A DNA stretch of 64,000 nucleotides from Clostridia bacterium (GTDB lineage Bacteria > Bacillota > Clostridia > Oscillospirales > CAG-272). Location: contig JAFTVG010000031.1 of the NCBI GenBank assembly GCA_017465885.1, forward strand, positions 1 through 64,000, read 5' to 3'. The position numbers were made by a program, and so were the translations under genes. This document shows positions 20,957-30,362 of this stretch, one piece after another. Position 1 is the stretch's first letter; each line of letters starts with the position of its first letter. Below the pieces are notes generated by a model. It made no database searches and had not been told where the DNA came from. It saw only the letters and a list, made by a program, of their open reading frames with translations.

Positions 20957-23509
20957 TTATTCCTCTCTTTCAAGCTCAGGAGGAAGTGCCGCCAGGGGGG
21001 CAGTGGACACGGGGATCACCGCAGAAGAGCTGTGGACCGTACAGAATTTTGCATAAGTGGAGATGATGCCGCCGTAAGTGCCGTTCCCTTTATCGTAAAA
21101 GACGTATCTTTCGTCGCTTCTGTAGGCGTACACGCCGTTCTCATAGCGATATTTTGCCGACTCAGTGACCACGATATTCACGTTTTTGCAGGTGGAATCG
21201 GGACAATTTGCCGTAGCAATGCCGCCGCCCGAGCAATAACGGACGATGGTATGGCAGTTGCAGTAGCCGTCAGGCATATTGTCCACGGTGAAGTAGCCGG
21301 TAAGCACCCGCGAGCCTCTGCTGTCTGTCTTGCAAAGATCGGTGGACAGCAAACCGCAATCGGCACAGAAATTCAGGGTAAGAACGCCGGGATCGATCAC
21401 GTCGCTATAGGTCTTGGCGATCTTATTGCCCTGCTGATCCACCTTGTAGTTGTAGCTTCCGTCTGCGTTCTTGGTAAACACCCGATCGTTGTGGATCTCG
21501 GTCATACAATAGTCCCAGATCTTCATAGCAGGGTTGCCCGAGAAGCCGCTGACGCTCTGCGGCTTTTCATAACCAAACCAAACGCCGCCAAGATAATAGG
21601 GGGTAAAGCCCACAAACCAACGGTCGTTGTTCTTGCTGGTGGTACCGGTCTTGCCCGAGGTAAAGACGTTGTTCTTCAGCTTCACCGAGGAGCCCGTGCC
21701 GTTGACCATAACGTTATTGAGCATCTTGGTCATAATCGAAGCGTTTTCCTTGGTCATAGCGATCTCGGTATCCAACTCGTTGTCGATGAGCACCTCGCCG
21801 TCGGTGTCAAGGATCTTCAGTACCGCTCTGGGCTCACAGTACACACCGTCGTTGGTGAACATGGTGTATCCGCCCACCAGCTCTCTGACCGTCACACCGT
21901 AGGTCACACCACCAAGTGCCAGAGCGGCGATGGTCACGTCGTTGACCATCTGTCCGTTGACCACCTCGTTGTTATAGAGGGTGGTGATATGCAGCTTTTC
22001 GGTAAGGAAATCGTAGGAATTCTGAAGCCCCAGCTCATCCACCAGCTTTACGGCAATGGTGTTGACCGAGCGGGTGATGGCGTTGATGATGGGGGTAAGG
22101 CCTCTGTAGCCAACGGGAGAGTTTTTGGGCCATCCCGTACCATCCTCTCTGTATTCATAAGGAGAATCGTCGAAAATGGTGCTGTAATTGATGATGCCCG
22201 CCTCAAGGGAGGGTCCGTACACCGCTAAAGGCTTCATCGAAGAACCGGGCTGACGGGTGGCTTGGGTGGCAAAATTGAAAACTCTGCTCTTGGTCTTCTC
22301 TCCTCTGCCGCCTACCAGTCCCAAAATATTGCCGTTTGTGGGATCAAGGACCACCATTGCCGCCTGGGGCTTGACCATACCGGGCGTAGCACCGATCACT
22401 CCGTCGATGATGTCTGTGTTCTTGAAGATCTCCTCTAACGTTTTTTGAATGTCTGCATCCATCGCGATCACGATCTTCAAGCCGCTGGTATAAAGCATCT
22501 GCTCCGCCACGCTGTAGGTCACCTCGTAATGCTCCATCAAAAGTCCGATGGTGTCCTCGATGACCACGTCTGCATACCAGGAGGATGCGTTTGAGGAGAA
22601 GCTGTCCTCGCCCGAGCTATCTGGATCCTCGTCCTCCTCCGGCTCGTAGATGGTCAGCTCTTTTCCGTACGCCGCATCAAATTCAGCCTGGGTGATCTTG
22701 CCCTGTTCCAGCATATTGGCAAGGATCCTGTCACGACGCTCGATGTTGTTTTCGGGATGAAGCTTGGGATCCCATCTGGAGGGATTCTGGGTGATCGCCG
22801 CAATGGCAGCACACTCGATTAACTCAAGCTCCGAAACCGGCTTGCCGAAATAGGTATACGATGCTGCCTGCACGCCGTTACAGCCTTGAGAGAGGTAGAT
22901 GGTGTTCAGATACATCTCCAAGATCTGTTCCTTGCTGTACTGCTTTTCCAGATTCAGGGCGCGGAAGATCTCCTCGATCTTACGCTGAGGGGTATTGTCG
23001 TCCTCGCCCGTGATGTTTTTGATCAACTGCTGGGTCAGGGTGGAGCCGCCCGTGTCTGCCTGCCCCACGACGAACTGCGCCGTTGCATATGCCGTTCTGA
23101 TCCAGTCTACGCCATTATGGTCAAAGAAGCGTTTGTCCTCCTCCGCCACGTACGCGTCGATCAGATTCTGCGGTATATCCACGTAATCGACCCACACTCT
23201 GTTCTCGCTGGCATAAAGCTTTTCATCCTCCAGCTCGTCAAGATTACCCGTGCCGTCGTCTATGAAGATCTGGGAGGTCTGCTTCTGCTCTGAGGCAAGA
23301 AGCTCAAATTCCTCTACCGTAGAGTCCACGTAGCTTGAAAGATAGAGGGCAAAGGTTGTGCCAAAGATCAGGCCGCAGATCGTTCCCACCAGCAGGACGG
23401 TGACAAGCACGCACAGAATGGCAGAAAAAACGATCTTTACGCCCTTGAACAAAAAGCTAAAGGCATCCAGCAATTCTCTTGGCCAATTGATTTTCTTTCT
23501 CTTCTTCAT
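20957..23509 (-). CDS. Class A penicillin-binding protein (PBP1A family)
   Basis: This 850-residue bifunctional enzyme polymerises and cross-links peptidoglycan. It has a basic cytosolic start, one membrane helix (~27-60), a GT51 glycosyltransferase domain (EDKRFFDHNGVDW, then GGSTLTQQLIKN), and a transpeptidase domain with SMKP (in PGSSMKPLAV), SVN and KTG (SGKTGTTSKN). A C-terminal extension of ~130 residues has several cysteines (CADCGL, DLCKT, CNCHT, ANCPDSTCK) that may form disulfides or a metal site outside the cell. The start is set by AGGAGAAAGG; the upstream in-frame ATG lacks a site. Confidence 0.93.
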   Translation of the reverse strand: MKKRKKINWPRELLDAFSFLFKGVKIVFSAILCVLVTVLLVGTICGLIFGTTFALYLSSYVDSTVEEFELLASEQKQTSQIFIDDGTGNLDELEDEKLYASENRVWVDYVDIPQNLIDAYVAEEDKRFFDHNGVDWIRTAYATAQFVVGQADTGGSTLTQQLIKNITGEDDNTPQRKIEEIFRALNLEKQYSKEQILEMYLNTIYLSQGCNGVQAASYTYFGKPVSELELIECAAIAAITQNPSRWDPKLHPENNIERRDRILANMLEQGKITQAEFDAAYGKELTIYEPEEDEDPDSSGEDSFSSNASSWYADVVIEDTIGLLMEHYEVTYSVAEQMLYTSGLKIVIAMDADIQKTLEEIFKNTDIIDGVIGATPGMVKPQAAMVVLDPTNGNILGLVGGRGEKTKSRVFNFATQATRQPGSSMKPLAVYGPSLEAGIINYSTIFDDSPYEYREDGTGWPKNSPVGYRGLTPIINAITRSVNTIAVKLVDELGLQNSYDFLTEKLHITTLYNNEVVNGQMVNDVTIAALALGGVTYGVTVRELVGGYTMFTNDGVYCEPRAVLKILDTDGEVLIDNELDTEIAMTKENASIMTKMLNNVMVNGTGSSVKLKNNVFTSGKTGTTSKNNDRWFVGFTPYYLGGVWFGYEKPQSVSGFSGNPAMKIWDYCMTEIHNDRVFTKNADGSYNYKVDQQGNKIAKTYSDVIDPGVLTLNFCADCGLLSTDLCKTDSRGSRVLTGYFTVDNMPDGYCNCHTIVRYCSGGGIATANCPDSTCKNVNIVVTESAKYRYENGVYAYRSDERYVFYDKGNGTYGGIISTYAKFCTVHSSSAVIPVSTAPLAALPPELEREE

Positions 23510-23584
23510 TTTTGACCTTTCTCCTGCTTTGCAGGCTGTTCCGCACTTGAATGAGCCGTTCTTTGAGTGCAAGCGGACAAAATT

Positions 23585-26500
23585 TTATTTGAGTACCACG
23601 TTTTCATCCCCTGCCAGCTGTCTCAATACCGAAAGCCAATAGGGGGAGGGCGAAACGCGCTTGCCGCTGTCCTTATAGGATGCGGTGGCGCGGTCATAAT
23701 AGATACAAGGGAGCGGTCCCTCAAAAATAGACACCAAAGCGTCTATTCGTTTGTCGGTTTCTTCTCTTCCCGTCAGACGGATATACAGCTTTGCGGCTTT
23801 TTTTGGCTGAGGTTTTTCCGCAGATCCCGTTGCGGGAGCACCGGTCTTACTCTGCAAAGCATCCGTTTCCTGCCGTTGCTCCGTTGCGGGGGGAGCAGTT
23901 GGCTTTTGAACCGTGCTTCCCATCCTTCTTGTAAACTCACCGTCGTCAAGAAGGGGGATCAGATCGGAGACGACCACCTTTGCGGGGTCATCCTCCTTGA
24001 AGCTGAGTCTGCCCTCAATATAAACAGCCGTGCCCGTTTTTACCCCGTCCTTTACCTCCTCCAGCACCTTTTCAAAGAGGAGCAGGTCGATGGCACCGTG
24101 GGCATCCTCCAAGGTGGCTGTGGCATATTTTTTGCCCGATTTGGCGTTGCGCACCGAAACGGAGGACAGCATCCCGCACAGGCTCAGTCTTTCGCCGTCC
24201 TTTTTCGTGCCCTCTTCAAGGCAGGCGTTCAGCAAGGATAACGGCTCGGAGCCCATTGCTTCGATGTTTTTTTGGTACTTTGAAAGGGGGTGTCCCGAGA
24301 ACCACATTCCCGTCAGCTCCTTTTCGGTCTGCAGGCGTTGCTCCAGAGGATATTCGTTGATGGGCGGATAGGTAAAAGATTCTTCTGTTAGAAGCGCTCC
24401 GCCCATGGAAAAGAGATCCAACTGCCCGTCTGCCGAGCGCTGCTTTTTGTCCTGCGCAAGACCGATCAGCTCGTCCAGCGCCTCGGTCATTCTGCTGCGA
24501 TAAACACCGCAAAAGTCCAGTGCACCCGCACCGATCAGTGCCAAAAGCTGTCCCTTGTTCATTCCTGCGCCGAGCGTACGCTCAATAAGGTCGGACAGCG
24601 AGGTGAATTTTCCCTCTTTTCGTTTTTCGATCAAAGAGCCCGCATAGCCCACACCCACGTTTTTGATGCCCAAAAGTCCAAAACGGATCTTCCCTTCTAC
24701 TGCTGTAAAATAAAGACCGCTTTCGTTAATGTCCGGGGGCAGGACGGGAATGTTCTTTTTTTCAAGCCAGCCGATATATTCGGCGGTCTTGCCCGCATCG
24801 CCGCACACCGAGGAAAGGAGAGCAGACATATATTCTGCGGGATAATGCGCCTTTAAATAGGCGGTTCTATAGGAAACGAAGGCATATGCCGCCGCGTGGC
24901 TCTTGTTGAAGGCATAGCTTGCAAAGGACGCCATTCTGTCAAACAGTGCGTTTGCCGCATCCCCGTCGATCTTGTTTTTAAGCGCGCCCTCGATAAAGCC
25001 GCTTCGTTCCTTTTCAAGATCGTCCGCCTTTTTCTTTGCCATCGCACGGCGTACCACGTCTGCTCTGCCGTAGGAATAGCCCGCTACGCGGCGGAAGATC
25101 TGCATTACCTGCTCCTGATAGACGATACATCCCGAGGTCTCGTCAAGGATGTCTGCAAGGAGCGGAATATCGTATTGGGGCGTTTTCCCACTGTTTCTTG
25201 CCTCAAGAAGCGCGGGAATAGAGTCCATCGGTCCGGGTCTGTAGAGGGCAATAGCAAGCATCAGATCCTCTGCTTGACAGGGCTTCATTGATACCAGAAG
25301 CCGTTTCATTCCCGCCGACTCCAGCTGAAAGATGCCTTCGGTCTGACCGGAGGCGATGAGCGCGTAGGTCTGCTCATCGTCAAGGGGCTGATCCTCCACG
25401 CGGAAGGAAGGTTCTTTTTTACGGATCTGACGGCAGGCATCCTCGATGACCGTCAGATAACGCAGTGCCAGAAAGTCAAATTTCAAAAGACCCAGCCTTG
25501 CCACCGTGTCCATATCATATTGGGTGATGGGTACGTCTGAAGAGGTGGCAAGAGGCATATAGTGGCAGACCGGCTCCTTGGTGATCACCACGCCCGAGGC
25601 GTGGGTGGTCATATTGCGGGGCATTCCCTCCACTGCCATTGCCTTGTCAAGAAGCTGAGAAACGGTCAGACGCTCCTCGTAAAGCTTTTTGAGCTCCGCG
25701 CCCTTCAGCGCCTCCTTCACCGTCATATCCATTCGGTGGGGGATGAGCTTTGCTACGGCATCCACCTCGTTATAGGATAATCCCATCACTCTGCCCACGT
25801 CTCTGACAGCCGCTCTGGCACCAAGAGTACCAAAGGCGCCGATCTGGGAAACGTGATCCTTGCCGTACTTTTTTGAAACGTAGGCAATGACCTCGTCACG
25901 GCGGTCGTAGCAGAAATCCACGTCGAAATCGGGCATACTCACCCGTTCGGGATTGAGAAAACGTTCAAACAAAAGATTATAACGGATGGAATCGATCTCG
26001 GTGATACCGATGAGGTAGGCGATCAGGCTTCCCGCACCCGAGCCTCTTCCGGGACCGACGGGGATGCCCTTGCTTTTTGCATAATTCACGAAATCCCAGA
26101 CGATCAGATAGTAGTCGCAATAGCCCATCTTCTCGATCATCATCATTTCGTAGATCATCCGCATCTTGTAATCGTTTACAGAGTGACCCTCCAGACACAG
26201 CTTTCCTGCCGCTTCCTTTTCCTTCAGTCCCTTTTCGGCAAGCTCCTTTAAAAATGCCGCCGACTTCACCCCTTCGGGCAAGGGATATACGGGAAGATGT
26301 CTTTTGGTGAAATCAAAATCAAAGCTGCACCGATCTGCGATCAAGGCGGTATTTTCAAGAGCATCGGGATAGGCAGGAAAGAGTGCTCGCATCTCTTCTT
26401 CGCTCTTTAAATAGAACTCGTCCTTTTCAAAGCCGAAGGGTCTGCCCTCCTTCAATTCTCTGCCGGTCTTCACGCACATCAAAAGCGCCTGGGTGTCCGC

Positions 26501-27133
26501 ATCGCTTTTGTGGATATAGTGGGCGTCGTTGGTGGCAACCAGAGGGATCCCCGTTTCACGGTGTAAAGATAACAGCCCCTCAAGAGCCTTTTTCTCCTCT
26601 TCGATCCCGTGATCCTGCACCTCAAGGAAGAAATTGCCCTTGCCAAACAGCCCTTCATAGGCAAGCGCCTCCCTTTTGGCATCCTCATAGCGATCGTCTG
26701 TGAGAAGTGCGGGAATCCTGCCCGCGATGCAGGCGGAAAGGGCGATGAGTCCCTCGTGATGCTCCTTTAAAAGACGGTCGTCCACTCTCGGACGGCTGTA
26801 AAAGCCATCAACGTACCCTGCCGACACCAAAAGGCAGAGATTTCTGTAGCCCTGCTCGTTTTCGCAAAGCAGAACCAGATGGTGATACTTTTCTTCTCTG
26901 TTCTTTTTTTCAATGCCGTCGGGTGCCACGTAGACCTCGCACCCAATGATGGGCTTTACCCCCTCTTTTTTACACGCCTCATAAAAGGCAACGGCACCGA
27001 ACATATTGCCGTGGTCGGTGATGGCAAGGGCGGTCTGTCCCATAGACCTTGCCGCCTTCGGCAGGTCGTCGGTCCTGCAGGCACCGTCTAACATACTGTA
27101 TTCACTGTGCACATGCAAATGTACGAACGCCAT
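23585..27133 (-). CDS. dnaE: DNA polymerase III alpha subunit (DnaE type)
   Basis: The 1,182-residue replicative polymerase subunit starts with the PHP domain (FVHLHVHSEYSMLDG), has the catalytic aspartates in PDFDVDFCYDRR (~395-406), then helix-hairpin-helix (GAGALDFCG), an OB domain (LSLCGMLSSV) and a short C-terminal domain after a Pro/Ala/Thr-rich linker near residue 1,110. Bacillota usually have this enzyme plus PolC. The start ATGGCGTTC is preferred because GGAGAGGGC lies 5-12 bases upstream and the PHP histidines must be near the N-terminus. whiA lies 47 bases upstream on the same strand. Confidence 0.95.
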   Translation of the reverse strand: MAFVHLHVHSEYSMLDGACRTDDLPKAARSMGQTALAITDHGNMFGAVAFYEACKKEGVKPIIGCEVYVAPDGIEKKNREEKYHHLVLLCENEQGYRNLCLLVSAGYVDGFYSRPRVDDRLLKEHHEGLIALSACIAGRIPALLTDDRYEDAKREALAYEGLFGKGNFFLEVQDHGIEEEKKALEGLLSLHRETGIPLVATNDAHYIHKSDADTQALLMCVKTGRELKEGRPFGFEKDEFYLKSEEEMRALFPAYPDALENTALIADRCSFDFDFTKRHLPVYPLPEGVKSAAFLKELAEKGLKEKEAAGKLCLEGHSVNDYKMRMIYEMMMIEKMGYCDYYLIVWDFVNYAKSKGIPVGPGRGSGAGSLIAYLIGITEIDSIRYNLLFERFLNPERVSMPDFDVDFCYDRRDEVIAYVSKKYGKDHVSQIGAFGTLGARAAVRDVGRVMGLSYNEVDAVAKLIPHRMDMTVKEALKGAELKKLYEERLTVSQLLDKAMAVEGMPRNMTTHASGVVITKEPVCHYMPLATSSDVPITQYDMDTVARLGLLKFDFLALRYLTVIEDACRQIRKKEPSFRVEDQPLDDEQTYALIASGQTEGIFQLESAGMKRLLVSMKPCQAEDLMLAIALYRPGPMDSIPALLEARNSGKTPQYDIPLLADILDETSGCIVYQEQVMQIFRRVAGYSYGRADVVRRAMAKKKADDLEKERSGFIEGALKNKIDGDAANALFDRMASFASYAFNKSHAAAYAFVSYRTAYLKAHYPAEYMSALLSSVCGDAGKTAEYIGWLEKKNIPVLPPDINESGLYFTAVEGKIRFGLLGIKNVGVGYAGSLIEKRKEGKFTSLSDLIERTLGAGMNKGQLLALIGAGALDFCGVYRSRMTEALDELIGLAQDKKQRSADGQLDLFSMGGALLTEESFTYPPINEYPLEQRLQTEKELTGMWFSGHPLSKYQKNIEAMGSEPLSLLNACLEEGTKKDGERLSLCGMLSSVSVRNAKSGKKYATATLEDAHGAIDLLLFEKVLEEVKDGVKTGTAVYIEGRLSFKEDDPAKVVVSDLIPLLDDGEFTRRMGSTVQKPTAPPATEQRQETDALQSKTGAPATGSAEKPQPKKAAKLYIRLTGREETDKRIDALVSIFEGPLPCIYYDRATASYKDSGKRVSPSPYWLSVLRQLAGDENVVLK

Positions 27134-27179
27134 TTTGCCCTCTCCTTCCTTTTTTGCGGGCATCTGCCCGCTCTTTCTA

Positions 27180-28112
27180 TTATGTGCCCTCCTCGGGCTC
27201 TTTTTTCAGTTTTTCGTAATGCTCTGCGATCTTTTTGAGTCTGTGGTTAACCCCTGATTTGGTAATCGGCGGGTCGTGCAGCTCTGCAAGCTCGATAAGC
27301 GAGCTTTCGGGATGCTCCTCCCGCAGCTGCGCCGTGATCTGAAGCTCCTTTCCCATCAGCTCAAAGATCCCCGCCTCTTTTAGAGCGCGGATCATTCTGA
27401 TCTGCTCCTGCGCCTTGCCCGTCATTTTGAAAATGTTTGCCGCGTCGCAGTTGGAGCGGCGATTCTGGGCGTTGCGGATATCCTTCATGATCTTCACTTC
27501 CATAATGGCAAGTGCCGCCGAGGAAGCTCCGATGCTGGTGAGAAAGTCCTCCACGTTTTCGCTTTCCTTGATATAAACCACGTGGCTGGTCTTTCTGCGC
27601 GCGTATTTGGGCGAAAGACCGTACTTTTCAAGAAGCTCCACGATGGTGCTGGCAAGGTAGGCGTTTTCAAAGATCAACTCAAGACGGTATCCGGCATTGG
27701 GATCTGTGATGGTTCCCGCCGTTAAAAACGCCCCCCGCAAAAAGAGTCTGAAGCAATCCTCACAGTGAAACATTGAGGGACAAACAGCTCCCTCCCAATC
27801 CTTTTCGGGAGCATAATCGGAAAACAACGTCTTCAGATCCTCTCTTGCCGAAACGGTGAGCTTATAGCTGTTGACCTTTCCCTCGCCCGCCTTTTTTTCG
27901 CTGACGTAAAGATTGCCCTGCACACCGTACAGCTCCTTTAAAAGATGGAGGATCAGATGTGCAGTCTTTTCGTTTTCGGTGACCAGTCGGATCTTTTCGG
28001 GCAAAAAGACGTTGCCCGACAAAAGCATTCCGTAAAGAAGTGCCTTTTTACAGCACTTGCTTTTACAAGCCAGTGCGCACAGGTCGTTTTTGGTATCCTG
28101 ACAAAAGGACAC
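27180..28112 (-). CDS. whiA: DNA-binding regulator WhiA
   Basis: The 310-residue protein has an N-terminal pair of degenerate LAGLIDADG homing-endonuclease-like domains (RGAFLTAGTITDPNAGYRLEL) and a C-terminal helix-turn-helix with ELAELHDPPITKSGVNHRLKKI. WhiA controls sporulation in actinomycetes and is linked to cell division and chromosome segregation in Bacillus. Translation begins at GTG, placed by AAGGAGGGAAG. In many Bacillota it follows rapZ (yvcJ) and yvcK; here those are absent and murB and dnaE flank it, a rearranged neighbourhood. Confidence 0.93.
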   Translation of the reverse strand: MSFCQDTKNDLCALACKSKCCKKALLYGMLLSGNVFLPEKIRLVTENEKTAHLILHLLKELYGVQGNLYVSEKKAGEGKVNSYKLTVSAREDLKTLFSDYAPEKDWEGAVCPSMFHCEDCFRLFLRGAFLTAGTITDPNAGYRLELIFENAYLASTIVELLEKYGLSPKYARRKTSHVVYIKESENVEDFLTSIGASSAALAIMEVKIMKDIRNAQNRRSNCDAANIFKMTGKAQEQIRMIRALKEAGIFELMGKELQITAQLREEHPESSLIELAELHDPPITKSGVNHRLKKIAEHYEKLKKEPEEGT

Positions 28113-28141
28113 AGTCTCTTCCCTCCTCCTTACGGCATAGA

Positions 28142-29056
28142 TTAAAAGTAAATGATCTCTCTTTCGATGTGAATGCCGTATTTTTCATAGATCCGCTCTT
28201 CGATCATCGCCATCAGCTCCTTGACCTGCGCGGCAGTGGCAGAGCCCTTGTTGATCACGAAGCCCGCGTGCTTTTCTGACACGGCGGCATCTCCCACCGC
28301 CGTTCCCTTCAAGCCCACCTCGTCGATGAGCTTGGCGGTGAAGTATCCTGGATACCTTTTGAAGGCACTTCCGGCACTGGGATATTCAAGGGGCTGCTTG
28401 GATCTGCGGCGCTCCATATAGTCGTCCATCCTTGCCCTGATGGTAAGGGGATCGTCCTCCTTCAGATCCATCCGCACGCCCAAAACAATCAGATCATCCT
28501 GCTTTTTATAAACGCTGTTTCTGTAAGCAAACTCGTGCTCGTCCTCTCTGAAATAGCCAAGACCCTTGTAGGTTCTGTCGTAGTAGCGGCTTTCCACCAC
28601 CACCTCGGCAAGCTCGTGATCGTAGGCTCCTGCGTTCATATACACGCCCCCGCCAAGGCTTCCGGGAATACCGTAGGCAAATTCCAGACCCGAAAGTCCC
28701 TTTTTTGCCGCCTCGAGAGCCAGTGCGGAAAGGGATGCTCCCGCGCCCGCTCTTAAGATCGTCCCCTCAAAGGATACCCTGCAAAGATTGCGGGTGAAGA
28801 GGATCGCACCCTCAAAGCCCTCGTCGGGAAAGAGGATGTTGGAGCCGCTCCCCACCACTCTTAAGGGCATCATAGCAAATTCGGCTGCCTCAAGCGATGC
28901 GATCACGCCCTGTTCGCAATTGGGATAGACGGCAAAGCTGACCGGTCCGCCGATGCGGAAGGTGCTGCAGCTCGACAGCGGCTTATCAACCTGATAGGTG
29001 AGAAGTCCTTGGCTTACCGCTTCATCCAGCTTCTTTAAAAAGGCTTTCTTTAACAC
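28142..29056 (-). CDS. murB: UDP-N-acetylenolpyruvoylglucosamine reductase
   Basis: This 304-residue flavoenzyme makes UDP-MurNAc, the second step committed to peptidoglycan. FAD-binding segments RVVGSGSNILFPDEGF and GIPGSLGGGVYMNAGAYDHE and the substrate segment YPSAGSAFKR (catalytic Ser) are clear, with a C-terminal ERIYEKYGI block. The start is the GTG at 29056, with AAGGAG 8 bases before it; longer in-frame starts lie within the end of tyrS. It is part of a minus-strand run tyrS-murB-whiA-dnaE with short gaps. Confidence 0.94.
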   Translation of the reverse strand: MLKKAFLKKLDEAVSQGLLTYQVDKPLSSCSTFRIGGPVSFAVYPNCEQGVIASLEAAEFAMMPLRVVGSGSNILFPDEGFEGAILFTRNLCRVSFEGTILRAGAGASLSALALEAAKKGLSGLEFAYGIPGSLGGGVYMNAGAYDHELAEVVVESRYYDRTYKGLGYFREDEHEFAYRNSVYKKQDDLIVLGVRMDLKEDDPLTIRARMDDYMERRRSKQPLEYPSAGSAFKRYPGYFTAKLIDEVGLKGTAVGDAAVSEKHAGFVINKGSATAAQVKELMAMIEERIYEKYGIHIEREIIYF

Positions 29057-29096
29057 GGGCTTTCTCCTTTTCAATCTTTTTTCGTTTACTGCTATC

Positions 29097-30320
29097 TTAT
29101 GCAAGAACGAATCTGTGGAACACCTTCTTGCCCTTGCGGACCACCACGTCACCTTCAAATGCCTCTAAAGACAAGGTGGCGTCAAAGGCTTCTACCTTGG
29201 CGTCGTTCAATGCCACGCCGCCCTGCTGGATGAGACGTCTTGCCTCACCCTTGGAGGGAGCAAGCTTGGAGCACACCAGCATATCGATCACGGTGATCTT
29301 TCCGTCGGTAAACTGCTCTGCACGAAGGGTGGTGGTGGGCATATTCTCGCTGATTGCGGCACCCGAGAAGACTGCTCTTGCGGCATCTCTTGCCTTGTCT
29401 GCCTCTTGCTTGCCGTGCACCAGCGCGGTCAGCTCGTATGCCAGGATCTCCTTTGCCTCGTTGATGCGGCTGCCCTCCCAGCTTTCCATTGCTTCGATCT
29501 CTTCGATGGGCAGGAAGGTGAGCATCTTTAAGCACTTGATCACATCTGCGTCGTTGACGTTTCTCCAATACTGGAAGAATTCGTAGGGAGGAGTCTTGTT
29601 GGCGTCAAGCCACACGGCACCCTTCTGAGTCTTACCCATCTTCTTGCCCTCGGAGTTGAGCAGCAGGGTGATGGTCATAGCGTGGGCGTCCTTGCCCAGC
29701 TTTCTTCTGATGAGTTCAGTACCGCCCAGCATATTTGACCACTGGTCGTCACCTCCGAACTGCATATTGCAGCCGTACTTCTGATAGAGCATATAGAAGT
29801 CGTAGGACTGCATGATCATATAGTTGAATTCAAGGAAGGAAAGCCCCTTCTCCATTCTCTGCTTGTAGCACTCAGCCGACAGCATTCTGTTCACCGAGAA
29901 GCAGCTGCCCACCTCGCGCAGAACCTGAACGTAGTTCAGATCAAGCAGCCAGTCGGCATTGTTGACCATCATTGCCTTGCCTTCGGAGAAGTCGATGAAG
30001 CGGCTCATCTGTTCCTTGAAGCATTCGCAGTTGTGCTTGATGGTCTCCTCGGTCATCATCTGACGCATATCGGTTCTGCCGGAGGGGTCACCGATCATAG
30101 CAGTACCGCCGCCAATGAGGGCGATGGGCTTATTGCCTGCCATCTGCAATCTCTTCATCAGGCAGAGCGCCATAAAGTGACCTACGTGCAGGCTGTCTGC
30201 GGTAGGGTCAAAGCCGATGTAGAACACCGCCTTGCCCTCGTTTACCATATTTCTGATCTCCTCTTCGTTGGTTACCTGAGCGATCAGACCTCTTCTGACC
30301 AGTTCTTCGTAAAGTTGCAT
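29097..30320 (-). CDS. tyrS: Tyrosyl-tRNA synthetase
   Basis: The 407-residue class I synthetase has the HIGH-type motif DSLHVGHFMAL (~43-53), tyrosine-pocket residues in YDFYMLYQKYGCNMQFGGDDQW, a KMSKS-type loop KKMGKTQKG, and a C-terminal S4 RNA-binding domain (KGEARRLIQQGGVALND). This is the TyrS form with KMGKT rather than TyrZ. AAAGGATACG precedes the ATG. I see no T-box leader in the 42 bases between it and recN, so it is probably not T-box regulated at this site. Confidence 0.96.
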   Translation of the reverse strand: MQLYEELVRRGLIAQVTNEEEIRNMVNEGKAVFYIGFDPTADSLHVGHFMALCLMKRLQMAGNKPIALIGGGTAMIGDPSGRTDMRQMMTEETIKHNCECFKEQMSRFIDFSEGKAMMVNNADWLLDLNYVQVLREVGSCFSVNRMLSAECYKQRMEKGLSFLEFNYMIMQSYDFYMLYQKYGCNMQFGGDDQWSNMLGGTELIRRKLGKDAHAMTITLLLNSEGKKMGKTQKGAVWLDANKTPPYEFFQYWRNVNDADVIKCLKMLTFLPIEEIEAMESWEGSRINEAKEILAYELTALVHGKQEADKARDAARAVFSGAAISENMPTTTLRAEQFTDGKITVIDMLVCSKLAPSKGEARRLIQQGGVALNDAKVEAFDATLSLEAFEGDVVVRKGKKVFHRFVLA

Positions 30321-30362
30321 TTTTGTCGTATCCTTTCGTTTTAAACGTTTTTGTTGGTTGAT

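Noticed and set aside
20951-22228. Long plus-strand open frame opposite the class A PBP gene
   Set aside because: It is antisense to a well-supported gene, lacks a ribosome binding site and family motifs, and arises from codon bias.
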